64,000 nt of DNA, taken from IMG/VR virus record IMGVR_UViG_3300050015_000276, positions 62,001 to 126,000 of that record. The stretch is one strand, 5' to 3'. The notes under the pieces were generated by a model. It was given only the letters and a program-made list of their open reading frames with translations, was not told the origin of the DNA and ran no database searches. This stretch comes from a virus. Position numbers and translations under genes: made by a program. This document shows positions 6,208-13,320 of this stretch, in pieces. The stretch's first letter is position 1. Each line of letters starts with the position of its first letter.

Positions 6208-6426
6208 TTAATCTCCTTCTTCAATTGTGCGTTCAATGTCCTCTTCTAGAATTTCATGGTATCTCTCCAAAGTCACTTCGTATTCTTGGAGAAGATCATT
6301 TAGACTATGATTGAACAAATCAATATTATCTTCGGAAAAATTATCATCCATCAAATTATAAAGATATTCAATTTCTTTTATTAGACAGCTTTCATTAAAG
6401 ATTTCAAAAAATGTATCTTCAAACAT
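6208..6426 (-). CDS. Strongly acidic protein, 72 aa
   Basis: About one third Asp/Glu, predicted all helical. Its ATG overlaps the stop of the basic 57-residue gene (TAATG). An acidic and a basic small protein made by coupled translation may form a pair. This is inference. Confidence 0.6.
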   Translation of the reverse strand: MFEDTFFEIFNESCLIKEIEYLYNLMDDNFSEDNIDLFNHSLNDLLQEYEVTLERYHEILEEDIERTIEEGD

Positions 6427-6599
6427 TAAATTTTCCTAAAATTATATACCATTCCGTGTCCATCAGCAGATTGCATGGTACTCATATCAATTTTAATATA
6501 TCCTAGATTCTTGGGTTTGGGAGTCTTTGGAAGTTTTACTTTCTTCGTAACCTTCTTTTTATTCAAGACTTTTTCGATTTTTTTGGTTGTTTTTGACAT
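6426..6599 (-). CDS. Basic small protein, 57 aa
   Basis: MSKTTKKIEKVLNKKKVTKK...: the first 33 residues are about 45% Lys, then a neutral tail. ATG is 9 nt after the -10 box of its own promoter, so it is probably leaderless. The 5' part of the opposing open frame (6475-6630) is only the antisense shadow of this gene. Nucleic-acid binding is plausible, unproven. Confidence 0.6.
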   Translation of the reverse strand: MSKTTKKIEKVLNKKKVTKKVKLPKTPKPKNLGYIKIDMSTMQSADGHGMVYNFRKI

Positions 6600-6608
6600 T
6601 ACAAATCA

Positions 6609-6637
6609 ATTGTATCATATTCGTGAATGGATGTCAA
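6609..6637 (-). promoter_or_regulatory. Sigma70-type promoter, leaderless, leftward
   Basis: Read leftward: TTGACA, 17 bp, TGA-TACAAT; the ATG at 6599 is 9 nt after the -10. It drives the four-gene operon 6599-5485. Confidence 0.75.
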
Positions 6638-6663
6638 CCCTAAATATTTGTGAGTTTTCTTTT

Positions 6664-7494
6664 ATGTTTTTAGACAATAAATATACCAAAACCTATTACC
6701 GAATCATACATCGTGCCAAAGCCAGGACTAAACCTGAAGGATATACCGAGAAACACCATATCATTCCAAAATGTAAACCTTTATGTGGTCCTAATACTCG
6801 GGAGAATTTAGTAGCACTTACATTTAAGGAGCACTGGGTTTGCCACCATTTATTGCTTAAGATGGTTGAAGGAATTCTAAAATCTAAAATGTATTGTGCT
6901 TTTAAACGTATGGGTCAAACTAATGGAAAACAAGATAAAGTAATAAATTCCAAAATGTTTGAGAGAATAAAAACCGCAAATAGAGCATTATGTTCTGGTA
7001 AAAATAATCCTAGATATGGCAAACATCACTCAGAAGAATCGAAACGAAAAATTAGTGAATCTAATAAAGGGAATAAACCTACAGAAGAACAGAGAAAAAA
7101 ATTAATAGAATCCCATAAAGGTTATGTTCCGTCAGAAGAATCAAAACGAAAAAATAGTGAATCTAATAAAGGCAAACATAATATAAAACGAACTGAAGAA
7201 GGCAAAAGGAATATGTCTTTAGCTCATAAAGGTCTAGATAATCATCAAACTGGAAGAAAACGCTCAGAAGAAACTAAACAAAAATTAATTTTAGCTTGGA
7301 AAAAAAGAAAATTAAAAGGAGAAATTCCTTGGAATAAAGGTGGTAAAAATCTATATTCGGATGAAATCCGAAAGAAAATGTCCGATTCGCATAAAGGAAA
7401 AAAATTATCGGAAGAACAAAAAAAGAAAATATCATTATCTTTATTAGGAAATAAAAGAGCTTTATCCCAGGAAAATAAGAATAAATTATGCTAA
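6664..7494 (+). CDS. HNH homing endonuclease with NUMOD3 repeats
   Basis: Free-standing mobile endonuclease. The catalytic region is near the start (EKHHIIPKCKP, NLVALTFKEHWVCHHLL: the paired His and Asn/His of the HNH type). It is followed by several NUMOD3-type DNA-binding repeats of the form SEESKRKISESNKGN. The start at MFLDNKYTKT is chosen because the homologous gene at 23557 begins its shared region there; ATG 6631 is possible. A CTAAATA late-type box lies 17 nt upstream. The end overlaps the start of the neck gene (ATGCTAA), so it has inserted directly before gene 14. It shares an exact 30-bp DNA stretch with the GIY-YIG gene at 16579. Confidence 0.85.
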   Translation: MFLDNKYTKTYYRIIHRAKARTKPEGYTEKHHIIPKCKPLCGPNTRENLVALTFKEHWVCHHLLLKMVEGILKSKMYCAFKRMGQTNGKQDKVINSKMFERIKTANRALCSGKNNPRYGKHHSEESKRKISESNKGNKPTEEQRKKLIESHKGYVPSEESKRKNSESNKGKHNIKRTEEGKRNMSLAHKGLDNHQTGRKRSEETKQKLILAWKKRKLKGEIPWNKGGKNLYSDEIRKKMSDSHKGKKLSEEQKKKISLSLLGNKRALSQENKNKLC

Positions 7495-8519
7495 ATCAAA
7501 ATTTTAATTTCCAAACTAGATTTTCTGAACAAGATCTCTATGAAAATTTAATTATTGAGAGTGTACAAACATATGGAATGGATATACAATATTGTCCCAA
7601 AACTCTCGTTAATTTTGATGCTCTACTGGGTGAGGATAACCAGCGAGCCTTTTTAAAATCCATCACTATAGAAGCTTACCAGGAAAATTTAGATGGATTT
7701 TTTGGCGATAAGAATTTCTTAAATAAACTAGGCCTCAACATTGACAAGGAAGCATCTTTTATTATTGCAAAACGCCGGTTTGATGAAGTTGTTCTTGGAT
7801 TAAATTGGCGGGATTTTTGGAAAGAAACAAATACCTATTCAGTTAATGATGCTGTTCATTATCAAGGTAAGGTGTATACTAATATTTCCGCGGTCCACAA
7901 CTTACAATTTACTTTAAGTGGTGTTTCTGGTATTTTTACTCAATTCGATCCTATTATAGGGTTGACTAGCGGTGCAACCGGTTTAGTTAGTAGTTTCGAT
8001 CCACTAACAAATATTCTAATATTGACTGACGTGGTAGGAACTTTTGTTGTTTCTGAAACAATAAACGATACATTTGGAAGTTTTCCTTCTCCAGAATCAA
8101 TTATAACAGACAGTTCGATTAATTTTATATTTCCTGGTACAGGAATAATAAATACAATCACAACCGGAACAAATATTTCACCTTTGAGCGATACAACACA
8201 TTGGAAAGTAATGCAACAGGTTCGTCCAATGGAAGGTGATTTGATTTATTTACCTATCACTGGAGATATATTTGAAATTTTATTTGCAGATCATGAAGAA
8301 GTATTTTATCAATTAGGTAAAATATATGTTTGGAAAATTACCGCAGAGAAATTCCGTTATTCACATGAAACTCTTGATACTGGTATTGATGCGATAGATG
8401 AAATAGCTACTCAATTAGAAAATGATGATAGTCTTATTAACGATCCTCTCGCGGACAATGATAATATTAGTGATTCTGTTGAAGCCTTTCTGAATTTGGA
8501 CAATAATCGACCCTTTTAA
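7488..8519 (+). CDS. gp14: Neck protein (T4 gp14-like) with inserted domain
   Basis: Head-completion/neck protein joining portal and tail. The C-terminal signature ITGDIFEILFADHEEVFYQLGK...FRYSHETLDTGI is typical of gp14. At 343 aa it is longer than T4 gp14 (256). Residues about 115-245 are an insertion that starts TYSVNDAVHYQGKVY and ends SDTTHWKV, the pattern of carbohydrate-binding modules that bracket an aromatic site. A further beta domain (SGATGLVSSFDPLTNILILT) is nested within it. First of the T4-ordered run gp14, 15, 16, 17, 18, 19, 20. The inserted domain may decorate the neck surface. Confidence 0.88.
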   Translation: MLNQNFNFQTRFSEQDLYENLIIESVQTYGMDIQYCPKTLVNFDALLGEDNQRAFLKSITIEAYQENLDGFFGDKNFLNKLGLNIDKEASFIIAKRRFDEVVLGLNWRDFWKETNTYSVNDAVHYQGKVYTNISAVHNLQFTLSGVSGIFTQFDPIIGLTSGATGLVSSFDPLTNILILTDVVGTFVVSETINDTFGSFPSPESIITDSSINFIFPGTGIINTITTGTNISPLSDTTHWKVMQQVRPMEGDLIYLPITGDIFEILFADHEEVFYQLGKIYVWKITAEKFRYSHETLDTGIDAIDEIATQLENDDSLINDPLADNDNISDSVEAFLNLDNNRPF

Positions 8520-8528
8520 AGGAAATAT

Positions 8529-9452
8529 ATGCTAGGTCAAAATATCTGGAACTTTCATACTATTGAGCGTATCACACGCGCATTCGGATATATTTTTGAA
8601 GATATTTCTATTCAAAGAATTAATCCTACAACATCTGCGGTACAGACCATAAAAATTCCTATAAGCCTGGCATCAAAAGATAAATGGGTAATACGAGCGG
8701 CCGAGGATCCTTCGGCCGGTGACGAAACCAAACAACGTCATGTACAAATTGTCCTTCCAAGGTTGGCATACGATTTGACAAATATTCGGTATGATTCTAA
8801 ACGAAAATTATCTACTATCAATTATCGTGCAAACTTATCAGGTGACGGCATCTTATCTCCGATGTTCCAATTAAATCCGGTACCGATGATTTTTGATTTT
8901 TCTTTGTATATGCAAGCTAGAACTTTAAGCGATTCGTATGCCATTCTTGAACAAATTCTAGCATTTTTCCGGCCAGATTATACAGTTCCCATTATGGATA
9001 TTCCCGAGATGAATATCAAACGTGATATCATTATAACATTAATGAATCAATCTCATAGTGATTCATATGAAGGATCATTTTTCGATAAAAGAGTTATTGA
9101 ATGGCAATTAGATTTTCAAGCACAAGGTCATATTTATCCTCCGGTAAAGACTAAACCGCTTATCAATACTGCTACCATTACAGATGGATATGGGGATACA
9201 CTTCTTACTGTTACCAATGCAACTCTTCCAATAAATTATACTTATTATGTTGATCCTCTGACAGGAAATGACTCTAATTCAGGTTTATCTATTGATAGTG
9301 CGTGGGCCACAACAACACCAGCAGATGCAGTTACTTTAACAATATCTCAGTCAATAGGGTATAAACTTAATGGTGTATGGTACTTATATCGAGCACTAGG
9401 AATGACAGCCGATTTAAATTTATTAAGTGCTGATATTGTGTCGGTACCATAA
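8529..9452 (+). CDS. gp15: Tail sheath stabiliser (T4 gp15-like) with C-terminal extension
   Basis: Tail completion protein capping the sheath. The gp15 core covers residues 1-215 (LASKDKW, ETKQRHVQIVLPRLAYDL, NIKRDIIITLMNQS, GHIYPPVK). Beyond it are about 90 extra residues including TYYVDPLTGNDSNSGLS, the motif that usually opens right-handed beta-helix surface proteins, and a final YKLNGVWYLYR. Preceded by AAAGGAAATAT. It fits the conserved order directly after gp14. Confidence 0.85.
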   Translation: MLGQNIWNFHTIERITRAFGYIFEDISIQRINPTTSAVQTIKIPISLASKDKWVIRAAEDPSAGDETKQRHVQIVLPRLAYDLTNIRYDSKRKLSTINYRANLSGDGILSPMFQLNPVPMIFDFSLYMQARTLSDSYAILEQILAFFRPDYTVPIMDIPEMNIKRDIIITLMNQSHSDSYEGSFFDKRVIEWQLDFQAQGHIYPPVKTKPLINTATITDGYGDTLLTVTNATLPINYTYYVDPLTGNDSNSGLSIDSAWATTTPADAVTLTISQSIGYKLNGVWYLYRALGMTADLNLLSADIVSVP

Positions 9453-9469
9453 AATAGTTTCTAAATGTT

Positions 9470-9476
9470 CTAAATA
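9470..9476 (+). promoter_or_regulatory. Late-type promoter box CTAAATA
   Basis: CTAAATA, 5 nt, ATG (9482). Same spacing as six other genes in this window; implies a leaderless late transcript for the small terminase. Confidence 0.5.
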
Positions 9477-9481
9477 TTACT

Positions 9482-10015
9482 ATGGCACAACGTGGAAGAC
9501 CAAAAAAACAACCTATAGACCAACGGATCTCTTCGAGTTTAGATATTGCTCAAAAAGAAGTGGATTCACTATTACCTGCTGTTATACAAAATGAAATCAT
9601 TCCTAAAATTGAATCACCAGAAGTTTTAAAAGCTAATCTTCCCATTCTTTCACAAGATGTATTTGATGATTATGAATTTGCAAGGAATAATCTACATAGT
9701 CTTTTAGAACGCGGGAATACTATATTAGATGGAATTGTCGCATTATCTGAAGATAGCGATCAACCCCGAACTTTTGAAGTTGCTGGTAATGTCCTTAAAG
9801 TATTATTAGAAGGAACCAGAGAACTTATGACACTTCAAAAGGATATTAGAGAGGTTGAAAAGAAAAGTAATAGTGAAATGTCTACTCCTGTAAATATTGA
9901 AAATGCCACAGGAGTAACAAACAACACCATGGTTATTGAAGGAACTACACTTGAAATGCTAGAAATGCTCCAAAAAATGAAACAACAGAAATTAGAACAA
10001 CAAAATAAAGATTAG
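9482..10015 (+). CDS. gp16: Small terminase subunit (T4 gp16-like)
   Basis: DNA-recognition subunit of the packaging motor. The conserved central segment (QPRTFEVAGNVLKVLLEGTRELMTLQKDIREVEKK) is the oligomerising coiled coil of T4-type gp16. The basic N-terminus (QRGRPKKQP) and the variable C-terminus are also as in the family. At 177 aa it is close to T4 (164). It lies directly before the large subunit and is one of the few genes ending in TAG; the next gene is in the same frame 6 nt further on. Confidence 0.85.
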   Translation: MAQRGRPKKQPIDQRISSSLDIAQKEVDSLLPAVIQNEIIPKIESPEVLKANLPILSQDVFDDYEFARNNLHSLLERGNTILDGIVALSEDSDQPRTFEVAGNVLKVLLEGTRELMTLQKDIREVEKKSNSEMSTPVNIENATGVTNNTMVIEGTTLEMLEMLQKMKQQKLEQQNKD

Positions 10016-10021
10016 AGTGAT

Positions 10022-10942
10022 ATGAATTCCTACCTCGGCAATCCGGCATTAAAAGACGCTAACGTAAAGGTGGTTTGGACTCCTAAACGTTTAGAAGAAC
10101 TCCAAAAGTGTCAAGAGGATCCGGTTTACTTCATTACTCATTATATTCAGGTAGTAACATTAGATGAAGGTGTTACTAATTTCAAATTGTGGGATTTTCA
10201 AGCTAAATTAATTAAGAATGTACACGAAAATCGGTATGTTATTACCGTTATGCCGAGACAGTCTGGGAAATCAACAACCATGATTGCCTACTTTCTTCAT
10301 TTTATTTTATTCAACAAGTATAAAAGTGTTGCAATTCTTGCCAATAAACGCGATACTGCGGTTGAATTGTTGTCACGTCTTCAACTTGCTTTCGAATTAT
10401 TACCGATGTGGCTTCAACAAGGTGTTAAAGTTTGGAATAAAACGAGGATTGAACTTGAAAATGGTTGTATTATAACGGCTCATGCTACATCAAGCGCATC
10501 AGTTCGTGGACAGACATACAATATCATTTTCTTAGATGAATTCGCACATATTGATCCTAAATTGGCAGATAAGTTCTGGACTTCGACTTACCCCGTAATT
10601 TCTTCTGGTAAAACGTCAAAGGTTATTATTGTTTCAACGCCCAATGGAATGAATTTATTTTACGAGATGTGGGTGAAAGCAAATTTAGCTCACGATCATA
10701 AAGATTGGAATCAATTCATACCTCTTGAAGTTCATTATACTGAGGTACCCGGGAGAGAAGATCATGCCTGGGCAGATAAAATTATTTCTATAATTGGACA
10801 GGACCGATTCGATCAGGAATTTGGTCCGTGCGTACTAAAAACCCCTATATACTTATATGATACCATTTTACAAAAATGTGTTATAATACCTATAGGACAA
10901 TTATATGAAAGATTATGCGAACCTGAATTACTGGATAAATGA
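10022..10942 (+). CDS. gp17: Large terminase N-terminal part fused to split-intein N fragment
   Basis: Residues 1-269 are the ATPase half of T4-type gp17: Walker A MPRQSGKST, Walker B FLDEFAH, and a coupling motif STPNG. From Cys270 (codon at 10829) the sequence leaves the terminase family and becomes an intein N fragment of 37 residues (CVLKTPIYLYD...GQLYERL). This resembles the very short N half of the known AceL-TerL split intein. The ORF stops there. The matching C fragment and the nuclease half of terminase are at 11937. Protein trans-splicing should join residue 269 (EFGP) to CEFLGSG and give a terminase of about 579 aa, the normal size. An endonuclease gene separates the halves. Confidence 0.9.
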   Translation: MNSYLGNPALKDANVKVVWTPKRLEELQKCQEDPVYFITHYIQVVTLDEGVTNFKLWDFQAKLIKNVHENRYVITVMPRQSGKSTTMIAYFLHFILFNKYKSVAILANKRDTAVELLSRLQLAFELLPMWLQQGVKVWNKTRIELENGCIITAHATSSASVRGQTYNIIFLDEFAHIDPKLADKFWTSTYPVISSGKTSKVIIVSTPNGMNLFYEMWVKANLAHDHKDWNQFIPLEVHYTEVPGREDHAWADKIISIIGQDRFDQEFGPCVLKTPIYLYDTILQKCVIIPIGQLYERLCEPELLDK

Positions 10943-11069
10943 ACGTGGTTTAAATGAAACTGAAGCCCAACAACGAATAGAACAATATTTACAACGCCAA
11001 CATGATTCTGCAATACTTAATTCCGAAGACTTTTGGATTAACAAAAGAAATTTTAGAAAACGATTATAA
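10905..11069 (+). pseudogene. Probable N-terminal piece of the terminase-intein endonuclease
   Basis: This frame starts at an ATG inside the intein N fragment and reads MKDYANLNYWINERGLNETEAQ.... The same YWIxxGxxExEA motif occurs three times in the sister endonuclease at 44086. The frame runs to 11069, but the endonuclease continues in the frame open from 11002. Removing one T from the T4 run at 11031-11034 joins them (NSEDF-GLTKEIL). So the endonuclease gene probably begins at 10905 and carries a one-base insertion or a sequencing error. Confidence 0.55.
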
Positions 11070-11991
11070 AGAACTAAAATCTAAATACCAAGTTAAATTA
11101 AAATATGGAATTTCATTACATGTAATACAGAGATGGTTTAAAGAATTTGGAATAGAAACTACCTATTACAAGAAAATTGATAAAGTAAAAATGAAGGAAC
11201 TTTGTATTTCCGGAGAACCTGTTATTTATGCCGCAGACCAATTAGGTTGTCCAATTCATTATTATACAACAGAACGCAATAGATTAGGTTGGGTTTCAGA
11301 GCCAAAATTATTTGATTTTGAAACAACCAAAAAATTATGTGAAGAAATTGTAGGAATTTATTCGCAAGGAATAGACAAGGCTTTTCTTGCCGATCCAAAT
11401 TTAAGACACAGTGTAGAACATTACACTAAAGACCATTTTTTGGAATCGGATAAATTTACCGAAAGAGTATATCGAATAATACATAATTATAAACCAGATC
11501 AAAAAGATAAATGTAAAGTTACTGATGAACCTTTAAAATTCTATACAATCGTAAAAGGATATGGAGAATCTGAATTAAAAATTTCTAAACGAGGATCATT
11601 ATATTGTAAGTCTGCTGTTTCACAAAAAATGTTCAATGAAATTCACAAAAAACTTCCAAAAAAATTGCAAAAGAAGTGTAAGTTTTCTTCATTGAATAAA
11701 GAAGGACAAGTAAAAATAAATAAAAAAGATCAAAAACTTCCAGGAATGAATAAATTTCATTATCAATTAGATTTTTGTCTTGATAAACATAATATTGAAT
11801 TTGATGGAACTTATTGGCACTCCAACCGAAAAAACCAAGATAGTACAAGAGATAAATACTTACAAGGAAAAGGATATAAAATTCTTAGGATTACAGAATC
11901 CGAATATAATAAATACCCAAAAATTACCGTACAAAAATGTCTACAATTCTTGAAGGACTCCAACAAAATAACGGCCGCTACAAAATCTTAA
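11002..11991 (+). CDS. Vsr-like homing endonuclease between split-intein halves
   Basis: An endonuclease of the very-short-patch-repair-like class that accompanies fractured genes. The C-terminal catalytic block reads YQLDFCLDKHNIEFDGTYWH, then DSTRDKYLQGKGYKILRITE: the D...E-x-DG-x-YWH...RD...G-x-x-ILRI-x-E order of Vsr-type nucleases. The N-terminal region has helix-turn-helix-like segments (LTKEILENDYKEL...LHVIQRWFKEFGI). Its end overlaps the start of the terminase C part by 55 nt. It likely cuts intein-less terminase alleles to spread the element. The true start is probably 10905, with a one-base disruption at about 11031. Confidence 0.8.
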   Translation: MILQYLIPKTFGLTKEILENDYKELKSKYQVKLKYGISLHVIQRWFKEFGIETTYYKKIDKVKMKELCISGEPVIYAADQLGCPIHYYTTERNRLGWVSEPKLFDFETTKKLCEEIVGIYSQGIDKAFLADPNLRHSVEHYTKDHFLESDKFTERVYRIIHNYKPDQKDKCKVTDEPLKFYTIVKGYGESELKISKRGSLYCKSAVSQKMFNEIHKKLPKKLQKKCKFSSLNKEGQVKINKKDQKLPGMNKFHYQLDFCLDKHNIEFDGTYWHSNRKNQDSTRDKYLQGKGYKILRITESEYNKYPKITVQKCLQFLKDSNKITAATKS

Positions 11992-13226
11992 CACCAAATG
12001 GATATGAAGATTTTTCTGGTATAAGAAAATTAAAAAAAGATAAAGTTATTCATATCACTTTCATGGATGGTAGTTCAATTTCTTCCGCAGAAAATCATAT
12101 TTTTGTACTTTGGAATACAAAACTCATTTTTGCTGGAACATTAAAAGTTGGAGATGCTTTATACGCCAAAGATAGTATTCAATATATTTCCTCTATTGTT
12201 ATCGAAGAAAAAGAAACTGATTTTTATTGTGTTGTGAATTCTGGAAAAGATCAAGTTTATTTTAATGGAGAAAACAAAGTACTTTCCCACAATTGTGAGT
12301 TCCTTGGTTCTGGAGCTACATTAATTAATGGAAGATTTTTAAAAGCGATGGTTATTCTACCTCCAAAATATTCACAAAATGGTTTGGATGTATATAAAGA
12401 TCCCGGAAGAACTTTAAATGAACCTCGAATTTATGTTATTGCAGTTGATACCGCAAGAGGTAGACAACTGGATTATTCAGCATTTACTATCATCGACGTG
12501 ACGGAATCTCCTTATGAAGTAGTGGCTAAATATAGAAGTAATACCATTCCACCTGTTTTATTTGCTGATGTAATTGTTCCAATTGCTCAAAAATATAATA
12601 ATGCTTATATTATGATGGAAAATGATGGACCGGGATATCAAGTAGCAGATGATTTACATCACATACATGAATATCCTAATATTTTAATGGTTGCAACAAA
12701 AGGTCGGTCAGGACAAATATTAGCAACTGGATTTGGAAATACAGGTAAGAATGTTCAACGTGGTGTTAAAATGAGTACTCCGGTCCGTCGGACTGGTTGT
12801 ACCAATTTAAAAACACTTATCGAAACAAAACGATTAATTATCTATGATAATGACATAAAAGGTGAATTAGCCTCATTCGAATTGAAAGGTGATAAGTATC
12901 AGGCAGCCGAAAATCATCATGACGATTTGGTAATGACTCTGGTAACTTTTAGTTGGCTGACAACCCAAAAGCATTTTAGAGATATGGTTGAGGCCGCATT
13001 ACGTGAAGATTTACAAGAAGAATATACCCCGCAATTTGACCACGATTTAACCCCTTATGGATGGATTGAAACACACCATGATGTTGAAGAAGTTATACTT
13101 ACCGACAGAGATATTTGGAAAAGTGCTCAAAACGATGTTTGGGAACATTATGCCGAACAAGAACGGATAAAAGCTACCATTGATATGGTGAAATTAAAGC
13201 GATTGCAAGAAGTTGGTTGGGGTTAA
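11937..13226 (+). CDS. gp17: Split-intein C fragment fused to terminase nuclease part
   Basis: Residues 1-119 are the intein C fragment: YKILTPNGYEDFSGIRKL resembles the start of AceL-TerL IntC, block B is SSAENHIFVL, and block F/G is FYCVVN...VLSHN. The intein ends with Asn119, followed by Cys+1 (codon 12294). From there the C-terminal terminase half runs 310 residues, with nuclease acidic motifs VDTARG, MMENDGPG and HHDDLVM. Translation starts at an ATG inside the endonuclease gene. Residues 120-429 complete the 269-residue N part. All residues needed for splicing (Cys1, block B His, HN, Cys+1) are visible. Confidence 0.9.
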   Translation: MSTILEGLQQNNGRYKILTPNGYEDFSGIRKLKKDKVIHITFMDGSSISSAENHIFVLWNTKLIFAGTLKVGDALYAKDSIQYISSIVIEEKETDFYCVVNSGKDQVYFNGENKVLSHNCEFLGSGATLINGRFLKAMVILPPKYSQNGLDVYKDPGRTLNEPRIYVIAVDTARGRQLDYSAFTIIDVTESPYEVVAKYRSNTIPPVLFADVIVPIAQKYNNAYIMMENDGPGYQVADDLHHIHEYPNILMVATKGRSGQILATGFGNTGKNVQRGVKMSTPVRRTGCTNLKTLIETKRLIIYDNDIKGELASFELKGDKYQAAENHHDDLVMTLVTFSWLTTQKHFRDMVEAALREDLQEEYTPQFDHDLTPYGWIETHHDVEEVILTDRDIWKSAQNDVWEHYAEQERIKATIDMVKLKRLQEVGWG

Positions 13227-13250
13227 ATGAAATTTCAAAAATTGTGGAAA

Positions 13251-13258
13251 TATAAATA
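13251..13258 (+). promoter_or_regulatory. T4-type late promoter TATAAATA
   Basis: Perfect TATAAATA 62 nt before the sheath gene, which has its own AAGGAGATAC ribosome binding site. Here the late transcript has a leader. Confidence 0.7.
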
Positions 13259-13320
13259 TCTTCGAAGCAAAGATTAAGAAATAATCAAAGTTAGAGATTA
13301 TAAAATAAGGAGATACATAA

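Noticed and set aside
6475-6630. A hydrophobic N-terminal extension of the HNH endonuclease.
   Set aside because: This stretch is antisense to a convincing 57-residue minus-strand gene with its own promoter, and the family similarity begins at 6664.
10013-10024. A fused gp16-gp17 protein by readthrough of the TAG between them (same frame).
   Set aside because: Both proteins have normal family lengths and a separate ATG; same frame has a one-in-three chance.
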